Below, piece by piece: positions 21,671 to 33,773 of a stretch of DNA of 64,000 nt. This DNA comes from Botryotinia globosa (lineage: Eukaryota > Ascomycota > Leotiomycetes > Helotiales > Sclerotiniaceae), in assembly GCA_014898425.1 (NCBI GenBank), contig RCSZ01000009.1, positions 806,001-870,000 on the forward strand, given 5' to 3'. Numbering within the stretch: position 1 is the first letter of the stretch; every line of letters begins with the position of its first letter. Made by a program: the position numbers and the translations under genes. Below the pieces are notes generated by a model. That model worked only from the letters and a program-made list of their open reading frames with translations, was not told the DNA's origin and made no database searches.

Positions 21671-22839
21671 ATGTCGATAGACTCTGCATCATCCAAGTTG
21701 GCCCAAATCCTAATTTTCAGAACATCTGTAACCATTCGAATGTCACCTGAGGAAAGAGCACTATACGAGCGTATTGCATTGTTAACAGACCCACACTAGT
21801 CACTCGGGCTAAAAAAAAAATCAACTATATGGCCTTCCACCACCAGACGAAGAAGATAGACTTTGTGTGGAGATGGTTGGCCTGACTATCCATGGCAAAG
21901 CTGAAGGATAAAGTGGCGGCCAGTCACGTAACCCTTACTCGAGAAGAGGCCGACATCATTTTGTTCGGCGATACGAAGACTTCGGGTGACTTACACAGTG
22001 GAAAGAGGGATCTTCTATGGTCTATGGACCTCGTAGAAGAAGAACAGCGGCTTGTCAGAAAAGTAAATATTGTCTTAAGTGATCCTTACGACAACGCGAT
22101 TCATCGCCTCACGAGCAAACGATGGGATGAATTGAGACGGCTAGATGAGCCGGCTAGGGAGCAACAGCGCGAGCAGAAAAAACAGGAAATGCGTGCCGCC
22201 TGGGCCGCTCAAAGAAAAGCTGGCCGACCTAAACGGGTGCAGGAATTGATTGATGCAAAGCTCCCTCACTGGGGATTTGTTGTTTTCCGGACAGATAATC
22301 GTGAAGGTACAGATGAGAAGTGACACACCTTCAAAGGTAGCTACCGGATGACTGCAGCTACTGTGCTGCGTGACTGTTGGAGTATAGCAAACACCCTAGT
22401 CACGACACAGAAACCTTTTCTTGTTTCTGATCCAGAACTAGATGGCGCGAGCCTGGATGTATTAAGAGAGCGATTCAAAGCAATAAGAGAAAATGCTGAA
22501 ATTCCTAGCGGGAGAGCAGCGGATTGCTTTCTGGTGGTGGACGAGGCAGTTCTTGACAACAATATCATATCTACCAAAACTCTCTTCAAGCCTAAAAGTC
22601 CTGGAGATTTAGATCCATGGGAATCCACACTTTCTCTACGAGCTGTAGATCCTGATCACAACAACAAAGATACATCTGATTTCCCAGGTTACATTACGAT
22701 CGCTCTTCCTAAGGTTTTCGACTGGTTGCATTACTCTTCCGTGTCGAAAAGTGAGAATTGGGGAACTCGATATCTTAAGACCAAAACAGGTCCTGCGGAA
22801 CCAATGGTTTGTGCTCCGTCCAGATATCCCCTCCTCTAG
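21671..22839 (+). pseudogene. Unknown fungal protein family member with in-frame stops
   Basis: The likely original start is ATG 21671 (MSIDSASSKLAQ...). After about 40 codons the reading moves one frame over (an A-run at about 21811-21820 lies close by) and continues as MAFHHQTKKIDFVWRWLA. A TGA at about 21883 interrupts this. A long open part (21892-22320) is then closed by TGA at 22321 and continues in the same frame to 22839. The blocks contain TREEADIILFGDTK, a charged helix (EQQREQKKQEMRAAWAAQRK), LPHWGFVVFRTDNREGTDEK, the TGA, then HTFKGSYRM, and later FLVVDEAVL. Fungal proteins with WGFVIYRT...DE-W...F followed by CLVVDE exist as an uncharacterised family. The TGA sits exactly where that family has Trp. 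At least two nonsense codons make a full-length product unlikely. Confidence 0.6.
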
Positions 22840-23662
22840 ATCACTAGTACTCGTCACAATCTTAGGGCTTGTGATCCACTAACATGATATCTAGGACACC
22901 GGAGCGCCATATCCAGCGTATCGTCCAGGCACAGAGCCGCCATCAGCATAAGTCAACATGAATCATGCGTAATCGAATTTATATTCTAATCTGTAAAATC
23001 ACGATTTTATGTTTCTCTCGTGAATATCTTTCGATTCGACAAAATTGTGAAGTAATGCGATTTTGAACAGAGATAGTCTATACCTTGGCAAGTTGTCGTC
23101 TATCGTATCAGAAGGTGTGCTAAAATATAGCCCAGTTGAAAGTTCATTTATTTTATTTCATCTTTTCTTACGGTTTCGGGTATTGACATTGAGATGATTC
23201 ACAAGACTGTTCGCTGTTATGAAATTTCATGAAATAATTTTCGTGTTGGCCAAAGGGAAATCAGATACATGGTTTCTTTCGTGGAAATTGGTGTGCCAAT
23301 TTCATCCTTCAAAATAAACTGCGTTATTGGAGACAGTTTATTCTAACAAAAGTACATTAGTTGCAGCCGCTATCGTATCAGTTGTCAGAGAAACAAGCTA
23401 CATTAGTACAGCAAATGTTATGCTAGTAGTCGCAGCAGCTTCGATAGACCAAGTACTAGAGACCGGCGGACACCCTATACCCTCAAAGATGAGAGTGCTC
23501 TCATAATATTTACTTCTCAATTGCATTTCAGAACGTCAACGATATATCGCGAATCTTCGCAGAGATCACATATCAAGTTTACCACCGTTCAAACCATCAG
23601 GCGAGAATCTCAGAATTGACTGATTGCAATTGTAACACTCCGAGGTCTCCCAACCCAGGTAT
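22840..23662. other. Intergenic, no supported gene
   Basis: AT-rich with only short open frames; nothing recognisable. Confidence 0.5.
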
Positions 23663-24480
23663 CTAAGAAGCGCCAGCAGTGCTATTCAATTGAGAAGTGC
23701 CTTTTCTAACACAATAGCGATATCCCGGAGCAAGAACACACGAACTGACATTCTCCGGATCCCACATGAGTGAAGGATTCCACGCGGTGAAATCATACAC
23801 GTCGACTATCTATACCGAAATATATCGTCAGTAAAATACAATACATATACATATTACCATTTCAGCAGGGTGGAAAAGCAAAATCACCAAAATGGTTAAA
23901 ATAAGAATCCGTTGTTTCATGGGTACCACGAGAAAAAACAAAACTTACTCCCGTAGAAATATCCATTAAATCCACACAAGTTCATATTACTTGACTTGCC
24001 CTCAAAATGCCGTGTGTATCTTTCACAGGAGCCAGAAGTACCAGGAGCGAGTGGAAGCTCCTGAATTGATGTATATTTAGGTCTTGCGGCACGCGTTTTT
24101 GTGGGTGTACCGACGGCTGGCCATGTGAATGGCGTGGTGGTTGAATATGTGGTTACGAAACAGCGGGCTGGAGCGTAGAGTTCGGAACAGGGATGTTGGG
24201 TTTTGGTTTTTGTGGCGGGTGTTGTGATTGAGTTGGAGGTGGAGAGATATGTGGTTGTGGTTGTGATGGTGGTTGTGATGGTAGAATCTGAAGGGGGATA
24301 TAGAGGTGGAGATGCGATGATGGAGTGGAGATCGGGGAGGAGTATGTAAAACTGTGAGAATTCTAGTTAACTTATGTCTGGTGTACTGGATTTCTCAATG
24401 TATAGAATGACGATTTGTAGAGATTTGTGTGAAAGGTACTAGAAGTTTAGACTCACCAAAATACAGAGGAAGCTAATCAT
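23663..24480 (-). CDS. Secreted Thr-rich protein with a LysM-like Cys domain (189 aa)
   Basis: There are three exons: 24480-24457, 24351-23949 and 23805-23663, with GT-AG introns and matching phases (the last intron ends GATAG). The N-terminus MISFLCILFYILLPDLHSII is a signal-peptide-like hydrophobic segment. Residues about 40-100 are Thr/Ser-rich and Pro-containing, likely O-glycosylated. The C-terminal half has six cysteines or so, with CERYTRHFEGK, NLCGFNGYFYGIDVYDFTAWNPSL, and VSSCVLAPGYRYCVRKG. The AWNPSL...C..L.PGYRYCV order matches the end of fungal LysM domains (chitin/GlcNAc binding), while the expected GD(S/T)C start is degenerate. Likely extracellular. A role in wall binding is inference from the fold only. 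Two sequons (NVSS, NSTA) are present. Confidence 0.65.
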
Positions 24481-25100
24481 GCTGACCAATTTTTGAATTT
24501 TTGGGGGGTGTTTTGGATGGACTAGAAATTAAAGGATGTTCATTTCTTAATAAACAATTTGCAAAATTTCAGGAATCTGGATAGATCTATCGCACCTGGA
24601 AATTCGTCCGTATACAACATGCTGTAGCCTTCGGGGGACACCTCAAATCATGCTTAGACTCGGAATGTGCGATTGTAACGAGGTTAGTGCTCGCTTAGAG
24701 TTATCTGCGCCGCATCTTTACTTCTCAGTTCAGGAGTTTGAATACCTATTAGTTAGTTTCCAATTGTTACTACAAAATCACCACAGCGGTATACTATTCT
24801 CGAAATGAAAGACGACTCAAACTCATGCGGAAAGACCTGAGTCGAGATGCAGTTATCAGAAGCGCAAAATGCCATTCATTATCAATACTCCTGATTATTC
24901 ACTATGCCACCCAAATACCCATCCATTAGACGACTCCAAGATGCATCCTTTGCTAGTTGCAGCTCCAATCCATATTCCATTTCCCAACTCCGCAATGCAT
25001 TCGTAAACCGACCTGCGGTTTTCTATTTTATTTTCTTCCCTTTACTTTCCCTCATCTCCATTCCATCTCACTTTCTTCCTTCTATTCCATCACCATCAAC
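24481..25100. other. Intergenic, no supported gene
   Basis: Contains the promoter of the secreted LysM-like gene and the 3' side of the next minus-strand gene. Nothing coding. Confidence 0.5.
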
Positions 25101-26789
25101 CTAATACCTCACGCCTCTCTTCCCCAACTCCTTCCTCCCTACCCCCTCCTCCGGCCAAACCCAGCCGCGCCCCCTCTTCGCCTCTCTCTTCTCCGCCAAC
25201 TGCGGTTCGGGAATCCAATCATCCTTTGGCAAAATCTTCCTCCTGGTTCCCTCAGCCGGGGCTCCAATCTCCGTCTTCCAAGTCATCTGACCCGGCAACC
25301 TCTCATCTCGTGCAAGCATATGCAAATACCACAACGCCATCAACGCCGTCATATTCTCCAACTTATCTTCCTCGACACCATTCTCCATCTCGGAAAAGGC
25401 AGATGCAGACGCAGAACCGGAATGCGCAGCCAGTTGAATCGTCTGCACTTCGAGATATCCAAAATACGGCACCGATTCACTTCCGTTGCGCACCACCACA
25501 AGTTCGATTTCCGTCATGATAAATCCATAGCGACACCCGTGTTCGCGCATGCATTTGTGCAGATGCGCGAGGCCCCGGAGATACTCCACTTTGCGATGGT
25601 TGCCCTCGACCCGCATACCGGTGTTCCAGCGGTCGAAGGATTTGACCAATCCGACGACGCGACCGAGTCCTCGTCCGTAGATCAGTTGGGAATTGTCGTC
25701 GGTGTAGTTGGAGATGAACGATGGATCGCCGGATTTCTGTCCCATGGCTGATGATGCGCGCATCATGAGATGACGGGTTCCTTGGGAGATGGAAAGTGCG
25801 TTGTTGAGTTTTGTAGCGTAGAACTGGGTGTAGATGTTTTGCAATTCGTGTTCGTTTTCGGGATTGTTGCAAGCGCGGGATGGCTGTTGGAAAATGATGG
25901 ATGGGAGTCCGAGGTTTAGTAGATGGTGAAAATCGGGGATGGAGGAAATGGTGGTGGTGTTGAAGGAGGTCCAGGGTCGGATTTGTCGAATGTCCCACCA
26001 GAAATGCTTGGCGTTTGTGTCGCGGACATGGATGTTGAGTTGACGAACTAGAGCTGGAGCGGGGTTGGGAGAGGTGAGGTACGTGGCGAGGTTGGATGTT
26101 GAATTATCGGAGATATGGATGGGGTGAATGTCGTCTATGCTGCTCATTTGAGCAAGGGGAGATGGCTCACGTGCAGGAGTTGGGTATCGCTCATGTGGTT
26201 GTGGCGAGTATGATTCCATGACTGCCATATTTGGAGATTGTATGTAGTTTGGCATTTGACGATACGTCGGGAATCCATATTTGCCAAGTGTTTGACCATC
26301 AAGACTGGAGCTTGAGGAACGTCTGTGTTGCTGACTTTCTACTGAATGGACAGCGTGCATTGGTGAGCAAAGAGTGGACATTGCACGAGTATTCGAGGGG
26401 AATATATCAGAGTTAAACACGATTGTCTCGGGATTCGTGTAGCTCCTATTATGAGTAGGTTTGGTTGCACGACTAGCGGCATTCTTTTTTGATGTTTTGG
26501 TTACTCTCAATCCAGTTGAGGGCGAAGCATTGATTTCTTGATCTTGTGGGCGAATCTTAGGTAGGAGAAGTGGGCCATGTTGTCTAATTGGTGATCTAGC
26601 CGGAGTAGTCATCTGGGTACTTGAGATGCTGATAGAATCGGATGGAGATGAATCTCGAGAATAGATTGACACTTGCGAACCTGATCGAGAATGATCAAGT
26701 CTGAAAGGAGCACTAATTAAAGGCTCCTCAAATGTGAACTGTGGTGGAGTAGTTGGCTCAAATGAGAATGAAGAATAATCAAATGACAT
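25101..26789 (-). CDS. Conserved fungal protein of unknown function (562 aa, single exon)
   Basis: A single long frame with ATG at 26789. I do not recognise a characterised family; similar fungal proteins are sometimes labelled sialidase-like, which I cannot support from motifs. Residues 1-230 are low complexity and Ser/Pro/Thr-rich (SRSGSQVSIYSRDSSPSDS, RRSSSSSLDG). From about 245 onward there is a compact domain beginning RQLNIHVRDTNAKHFWWDIR, with IRPWTSF, LIYGRGLGRVVGLVKSFDRW, LRGLAHLHKCMREHGCRYGFIMTEIELVVVRNG and YFGYLEVQTIQLA. The segment with E-I-E and FGYLEVQT has a nuclease- or kinase-adjacent look but no clear catalytic set. The C-terminus is basic. A likely 5' UTR intron lies at 26803-26874 (GTAAGT, branch GCTAAC, CAG). 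Probably intracellular; no signal peptide or membrane segment. Confidence 0.85.
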   Translation of the reverse strand: MSFDYSSFSFEPTTPPQFTFEEPLISAPFRLDHSRSGSQVSIYSRDSSPSDSISISSTQMTTPARSPIRQHGPLLLPKIRPQDQEINASPSTGLRVTKTSKKNAASRATKPTHNRSYTNPETIVFNSDIFPSNTRAMSTLCSPMHAVHSVESQQHRRSSSSSLDGQTLGKYGFPTYRQMPNYIQSPNMAVMESYSPQPHERYPTPAREPSPLAQMSSIDDIHPIHISDNSTSNLATYLTSPNPAPALVRQLNIHVRDTNAKHFWWDIRQIRPWTSFNTTTISSIPDFHHLLNLGLPSIIFQQPSRACNNPENEHELQNIYTQFYATKLNNALSISQGTRHLMMRASSAMGQKSGDPSFISNYTDDNSQLIYGRGLGRVVGLVKSFDRWNTGMRVEGNHRKVEYLRGLAHLHKCMREHGCRYGFIMTEIELVVVRNGSESVPYFGYLEVQTIQLAAHSGSASASAFSEMENGVEEDKLENMTALMALWYLHMLARDERLPGQMTWKTEIGAPAEGTRRKILPKDDWIPEPQLAEKREAKRGRGWVWPEEGVGRKELGKRGVRY

Positions 26790-26874
26790 GTCTGCTACCG
26801 GGCTGCATACGTAAAAATGTTAATCAATGTCATTGTAGTATAAATTTGTTAGCAATGTCAGGTGTTTGACTTAC

Positions 26875-29800
26875 GCAAAAATATGAGTAGAGTGGTGGTG
26901 AGCGGTAGGTGGTTAGTGTCTATGAAGAAAACACTATATTAAAGTTCTGATGAAGGAGCCGGCTCCAGATATTTTTGATTGCTTCAAGATCAACTGAAGA
27001 ATATTAAAAGGTAGGATATGATGATATGACGATGAGCACAGCTCTTCTAAATTTTATGATGACAGAAAAGACGTCTAATGCGAATGAATGAAGAACGAAA
27101 GAAAGAGTATGAGATGAGACTGAATAACTAAAAGAGAGATATGAGGTGATAATCACCAGTACTTATCCTCGTTGAAATTGAGTAGAAGGGTAGTATCCAA
27201 TACCCAGATCACTTCATGGATTGACTTGACATCCGGACAGGGGTATCAAGAAAAAGATCTAAATAATCCGAAACGCGGAGAAAAGTAGTTAGACGAGACT
27301 GAAAATATACAAAGTGGATATGATACTGTTTCTTGGTCAAGCAGATAAGGCCATATGGTTCGTTCTTCAGCAGCCGCCGGATAAATATAATCTCAATTAG
27401 GTTAAGTATATGAAGCACTAATGTAATGTAATGCAATGTTAAAATGACTCATTTTTAGACTATCAACCTTACCCATGAACGCCAATTTTTTGGATAGTGG
27501 ATCCGGGGAGATGGTATTGTACATGGAAATTTCATAGTTCTTACTGAGAAATCAAGAAATAATCCAATCAAAATCGATTATCACAAATCGAATCACAATA
27601 GAGGCGCTGATTGTGAAGTAAGCAAAAAGACGCGTTCGGGTGATTACATTTTAGGATACCATGTACCTAGGTAGGTACGTACCCTGAACACCAAAAACCA
27701 CGACATCGCGTGCAACATCGCGAAATTTCCCCAAGCGCTCGCGTTACCAAAATCAACAAGTCAATATTGCACAACATTAATAAGTATAGGTAGGGTACAG
27801 GTAATCGTGCAAAACAACAGCAACGGCATCGAACGACAATTTCATTAGGTACTAACTACTACTTGAAGACGTACCTAAGAATAAGTTGTCACCTTATTGG
27901 TGAACCAGCGCTTGCTTAATGGAACTTTTTTTTTAGCTTTTGCGACATACGACTGGCCAAATTGTCGGCCCATCAAACTTCGGTGAATCGGAATAGATTT
28001 TTCAATAAGCAATAGTTCAACTCAGTTGTGGAGTACTCATTGAAACTATTCCCAATTTCGATCATACTATTCAAGTACCGCGACCGGCAGACGCTTTTGC
28101 TAACAAATTTGCACAGCCGACCACCAAGCGCCCGAGTAACATTATGCTTTATTCAAATGAGACTTCTCAAAGTGAAGAAATGTCACGTTAATCCAGAATC
28201 GGGTTTGAAGAAATGGAGACTGGCGGTTACGTGTCAGGGTCGTGTTGACGACGTAACCTCTTCTTGAAGATCATTGGTAAAGGAGCACACGCCAATAAGC
28301 GAATGATCTCCAAATTATCCCTGCTTTTTCTCTCGACGCGCCGCATACCTGCCTCGGTATGCATGGTATGGCTGTACATGGGTTGTAGACGAATCAATTT
28401 GATCTTGATAGATTGGGTTGAATTATTGGATATCGTTCAATTTTTATATCTTGGAACTTGATGGGAGCGATGCGATGTATCATTCCGAGAATTAGTCAAG
28501 ATGTTCATCTTGTTTCATGATCTACGTTTCACAGTTTCAGGAAGGAAAACTCTGACTCATTATTAACTGTACAGTCCAGAGAAGCAGGATACATGGGAGA
28601 GAGATCGGATGGAGCAATCCATATCTGATAAGCACTGGTATGATATCGTCATATCTTTTATCAGACGAACATCACCCCAAGTCCAGAGGAAGGTAGGAGC
28701 TCACTAGAATCCGATAATGACAACCCATAAAACGTAAACGATAATTGTCAGATTGAGATTCATGCCTTTAAGCTTCGGCCTCAAGAACAGGTCTACCTAA
28801 GATTAGATTAGCCTTCTTCATACTTCAAATTGAGACGTCTCGTGTTTTTCAAGACTAGAGGTCGAGACAGTATGTACTGCTCGAAATGCCATTATGGGAT
28901 TTAATATTTCCCATAACTAAATTGGTACGATCAGGTAGTATTTCTTCTCGGATAGCTCGCCTGAACTATCTAAGAATGGAATTCTGGAGTTCGGAAAGAC
29001 CTAAAGCGCTTAGACTGCACCAAGGTCCAAGACTCAGAGAGAAGGTTCACGATAACGGTCGTAGGATTGATTATCGTTCATTCTCGTACGCTTGAAGGCC
29101 GAACGAGGGAACGAGAACGACAGGTGTTTCGCGGGGTTTTCGTTTGCTTGATGAGGAATGATTGATTGGTTGGCTGTGCTGTGCTGTTTCGTTTGACTTC
29201 GGGACTTTTATCCGATGATTAGAATTTCAATGGAGAGAGTGGATCACGTGCGTGCGTAATCTACAATCGCTTGTATCTTTTCTCCGCTCGGCAACTTTAA
29301 TTTGTGAGAGAGTCAGTCCACTTCATTTTCCTCCGGGCGGCTACAAAAATTAAAAATATTACACAGGGAAACTCATGAGCGGAGAACAATGTGGACACTG
29401 TTTATGCGGATCGTTGAAGAACTTTAGTTTAGTTTTTCTATCTTGGGAATATTGATCAAGGATCAAATATTGAACTATCTTTGGCTTTTGAGCCCCAGGG
29501 TTACATTTCAATAAACGTGTCGTCCACGTGATCGAATGGTAGCGTCACAAGTCCATTTTGTTTTGCGCGCACATGTATCGTCTTCGTTCCTTTCTTCTCT
29601 GTATCTCAATCCACAATTCGTCCGTGTCTTTGAAATCCTTCCGATTTCCTATCCCGACCATCACTCTTACGTTCTTGGCATATTGATTGCGAATCTCAGC
29701 TGTTCGACGATCACTGTGGATTCGAACGGCCTCAAACTGGCTTATGCGTTCGGGTGATATGTCTTGAAATGTCCACGAATATGAGCAGTGTTCGAAAATT

Positions 29801-30869
29801 GGTCCCTACCGCCGTACAGAGTTGCGGCGGTTATGTTCATTGCGCTCAGACTTTGGTGTGTTCCGGTAGATGAAGGGGGAAAGACATCGGAGGATTTGAT
29901 TAGGACTTTTATCCTTATTTTATGCTTTCACCTGTTCATCTATCGATTTGCTGATGTTTAGTGCTGAGATAGATTCTTTTGGTCTTATACGACTTTCATC
30001 TGAAATCATGAGTGATTATAACACGTCATTTTATATTGCTTCAGCCGCAACTCACTAACTTATCAGAGAGAGAAACATCTTTTTGTTGCATATCTTCGGC
30101 ATTTATTACTCCTTTTGATGTTGAGTGCAGCTTTGTTGCATATATCCACTGCTCGTTGCTCTTTTCAACGTTGGATGCAGTTTTATTTTATACCTTCGCT
30201 TCTTATTTCCATGAGATGACTAGTGTTGTTAACCGTGCTGGAGCTTCGCTATTTATTTCCGGTGTCGTAATTACTCGCCACCCTTCTTTTTCGACAACAC
30301 CTCTCGTGTTTTTTCCTCTAGACATTAATTTTGCATACGGGTTCTCTCAGCTAGTGTGTCTTCTGAACTCTCGTCGAAACTATATTTGCAATATCGCAGA
30401 CTTAGCATCAAATCATCCACAATGTTCGAATCAATCGAGCGTGGAATCAGCGAATAACATTACATTAGTCTAAGACTCTGTGCCACGGTAACAGGTTGTA
30501 GCCTCACCAAGTCAAATTTTGCAAAGCTTGCATTATAGTATGCACTGAGTTTAGAGTGTATGCTGCTTAAATTTGGCCATAGATTCCCAGTTAAATGTTA
30601 TTCTTTTTTATTTTCTTATTTTGCAAAACCAGTCTTTCGTTCAACGTACTGCCACAAATTACAATAGGTAGTTTCCTTCATTGCGGGTACATGCAGCTAT
30701 CGAAGCCACTTGCTATTTCCGCGATACTAGTATTGCCACTTATGACGTCTCATTTCATTGACCCAGAATGGAGGATGTTAGCTGAATTCAGATATCTGTA
30801 CAGAATGGGGATATCGTAGGAGCTTGTACATGGAAAAGTCCATCATGTCCAGAGTATTATCTCGGTTCA
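26875..30869. other. Gene-poor stretch, no supported gene
   Basis: Contains the upstream region of the 562-aa gene, TACCTAGGTAGGTACGTACC near 27662-27681, and many short open frames without domains. The longest is 30012-30473 plus (153 codons); its DNA shows degenerate internal repeats (see 30075-30200) and I do not accept it as a gene without transcripts. Confidence 0.45.
30075..30200 (+). repeat. Degenerate tandem repeat, about 51-bp unit
   Basis: Successive units share TTTGTTGCATAT..TTC, then CTTTT.A.GTTG..TGCAG; at least two clear units and a third weaker one follow one another. Confidence 0.4.
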
Positions 30870-30924
30870 AGCATTGCGTCTTCCAGCTCTCACATTGCCA
30901 TAGATAGCTGATTCTTTTGAGCCG

Positions 30925-31272
30925 GCAACAGTTCGATAGTCAACGTAATTGCAAGCAACGCAGCTGATTCAGAGAGGACATGGTGTTGCGCGTATGACGG
31001 GAATTACTGTTATGCAACGTTAACTTTCGTACAAGGATTCGGTACAATGTTTGCGAAACCAGGTAGTTAGCTCATAATTTGAGCAGCAGCTTCAGCGGCA
31101 ACACCAGTGTCTGCGAGTACAGCATCAGAATCTCAACCACATCATAAACTTCACGGTATCCTATCACCGCATTGAAGTTTTTCCCTTCCGCAACAACTGC
31201 CAGCTCAACACCCACAATAGTCGACGTAGCAGTCGTTATGTCTCTCGGCCTCGTTGTTATAGCAGCTCTCTA
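30925..31272 (+). pseudogene. Relic of a secreted, GPI-anchored Cys protein gene
   Basis: One frame gives SNAADSERTWCCAYDGNYCY followed by ATLTFVQGFGTMFAKP. A second part, past stop codons and a small gap, gives an Ala/Ser/Thr-rich stretch (AAASAATPVSASTAS). A third frame ends with FFPSATTASSTPTIVDVAV and then a hydrophobic tail ending in IAAL and a stop, which is what a GPI-attachment signal looks like. The parts lie in different frames with stops between, and no intact start is found upstream, so this is a remnant. Confidence 0.4.
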
Positions 31273-32258
31273 ATTTTGAAATCGGTGTTTTGGGTCTTTT
31301 TTGCAAACATATCATGGGAGCTTGAAATTTTGGGGATTCTGAGAATTTAGTGAGTTGGCATCATTCGGCAATCATTGGATTTCAGGAGAATTTTGCATAC
31401 TCAATCTGAGATAATCTTAATAGAACCAGCCTATTCATCCCTAAGTTCAGGAGATTAATAATGCTATGTAGTTGGCATTATTCAAACTTATCGGCAAGCC
31501 AAGAATTGCTAGCGAGCCCCACTTACTCCAGAAATTTGCTACACCTCGGTACTTGAACCTGGGCGTCGAGGAGTAGATCTCTCGATTGCCAAAGTGCAAA
31601 AGGATTCGGGATTGATGTCAAAGTTAAGACTTCCAGGGTTCTTGTTTTGGGAAAAATATTGAAGGTGGTTTGGTCTGAAGAATTGGCTGGGAGTTGAATC
31701 ATCTCCAGAAAGAATCAGTATACCGATGGGACTAGTTTGAGTCTTCTTGTATCGCAGTGCATTTTTTCAGAGATGAAAAGCTCTTTTAAGAAAATTGTCA
31801 GTGTCCAAGAAATGATTCCATGAAAAGGAATGATTGTAAGGAATCCAGTACAAAATAAACGCTCGGTAAATGATCTTATACCAATTCTTTTGTCATCTTT
31901 GCTCATATGAGGGTGACAAGGGAGCTTCCGAGAACGTTATACCCCATAAACAAACCACAAACTCCCACGCTGTGAGCTCAAATCACGAAAATAATCATGA
32001 TGTCTCCATTTTCAACAGCAATCATCTCAAACTTTGCATCTCTCACTTTATGTTTTCATGTACAGACGGACCTGTAGATTCACAATGATTCTTGTCCTCA
32101 TAAATAAATCCAACACAGTCATCATATCAATATGGGAAACAGTAACAATACTGATCATTATATGATGGGGTCAATTCCCCTTGTTCTCTCATACAGACAT
32201 CTTCAGCAAAGACGAAGCCAAATACCCATATTATTGGTTCATAAGAATTTCACTCACA
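31273..32258. other. Intergenic, no supported gene
   Basis: Short open frames only; the final 150 bp should hold the promoter and leader of the first gene of the tandem family. Confidence 0.5.
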
Positions 32259-32777
32259 ATGCCTACTGCCCAAGAAATCAAATTCAGGAAAAGGGAGGTG
32301 AAATACGACAAAAACTCCGATTTCATGAACATAGATTTCGAGCTGCATGGTAGCTGGAGATCTGATGCCGTAGATGCTGCCTTGCGAAACATACAGAAAT
32401 ACCTCAAGACTGAAAGAATCATTTTCGAGATTCACTTCGAGGATCATGAAACTTTTACTACAAACGAGCAGATTCTCATCAAAAATCGTATCAAAGAGAT
32501 CACTCAAAGCATCAATCTTCCAGTAGTCGACAGGGAAGGAGGGCTGGATAAATTTGATATGGTCGAAGTGATCTTTCACATGCCTCGCTTCAGTACTCGG
32601 CAACTCAAATGTGCCTCTGGCTTCTCACTTTTGATGCCATACTGGAGTCTCACGTACACATATGAGGAGAGTAATTCTACGTGTTGTTACAGCTACAATG
32701 CAGGTAGTCGAGGGGCAGATGTTGAAAGTGACATCGATAAGCACGCTCGCGAAAGGGGATTGCCGAATGATGGATAG
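32259..32777 (+). CDS. Tandem-family protein 1 (172 aa, function unknown)
   Basis: I do not recognise the family. The start ATG at 32259 sits in CTCACAATGCC context. It begins MPTAQEIKFRKREVKYDKNS and has no signal peptide, membrane segment or intron. The core reads ERIIFEIHFEDHETFTTNEQ, then ILIKNRIKEITQSIN, then VEVIFHMPRFSTRQLKCASG and LLMPYWSLTYTYE, ending in RGLPNDG. The pattern suggests alternating beta strands and one amphipathic helix. The same elements in the same order occur in the two following genes, and the last five residues LPNDG are identical to those of gene 3. Likely cytosolic; role unknown. The upstream-extended frame lacks an earlier good ATG. Confidence 0.75.
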   Translation: MPTAQEIKFRKREVKYDKNSDFMNIDFELHGSWRSDAVDAALRNIQKYLKTERIIFEIHFEDHETFTTNEQILIKNRIKEITQSINLPVVDREGGLDKFDMVEVIFHMPRFSTRQLKCASGFSLLMPYWSLTYTYEESNSTCCYSYNAGSRGADVESDIDKHARERGLPNDG

Positions 32778-33773
32778 GAGACGATGTGATCATTGTCCAA
32801 TGGTCAATCTTTCAGGATTCTGGAAACCTAGATTGGGACTGCTTTTATGATAGAGATGAAGAGGGATTAATTTCTGGGAGGGTTCAATGTCGCTTAACGA
32901 CGTGCTTTATTTATGCTTTGCGTTTGTAGCTTCAAATAAATAATAACTGTGCAGAGTGAGCCGTACTAGAAGTTCGAGCGTCTGTCGTCCTTATAGATCA
33001 CACACAAACTATGGACGTGAGCTGCTGATATGCAATCATACAGAAATTTCGGTGAATGTCTATGGTGAATTACGAGTCTCTGACACACCAGTAGGATGAA
33101 TGTAACTTCTTCTTCTGCACTCGCAAATTATCCCGACTTATTTACATTTCCACCACGTTGCTCAAAACTACTCTTTGCCTATACAGCTAGATACAAACGG
33201 AAGAATTTTTAGACTTTCTGTGGAGACGATTGATTTTATTTGATTGCCTTTAACATGTTGAATAGAGAAACAAATCCCCAGTATGTTATTTGAGTTTTGA
33301 TATGAACCAAAAACTCTCATCTTAGCACTGTTATAACTACGTATTTTGCTGACTCCAATTCACTATTGATAATGACATTATCTCTGGAACCTTGCTATCA
33401 CTCGCGGTAATAGAATTATGAAGGCCGATCTCATTTCCCCAGATTCTATGCTAATACTGGTTATCCATCAAACACACGGAAGTAAACCTGCCTTGATATC
33501 GATCACATGATCCTAAGAGGGCACTTTATTAGCTAGCAAAGTGCTAGAGCTTCTTTATATAGCGCTAGCTTCCTATGTTTGGATTGATCAAGAACATTTA
33601 CAACCACAACGGACCAAAGTACTTTGCATATGTCAACCAAGTCGAAACCAACAAATCCAGACCAGTGACGAAAATATAACCCGATTCTAATTCTTGTCAG
33701 ATCCCCATCTGCACATCTCCACCAAAGATAGAGTCAAGACTCCGTGCTTTTTGACTGACCTATTTTGTCAACA
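32778..33773. other. Intergenic between tandem genes 1 and 2
   Basis: No gene. A TATA-like TTTATATAGC lies at about 33554-33563, 210 bp before the next start. Confidence 0.5.

Noticed and set aside
24957..25751. 264-codon open frame on plus
   Set aside because: Mirror of the 562-aa minus-strand gene; composition (Pro/Leu/His/Arg) and lack of a domain show it is antisense shadow.
30012..30473. 153-codon open frame on plus
   Set aside because: Overlaps degenerate tandem DNA repeats, no domain, no promoter or splice support; left as unproven.
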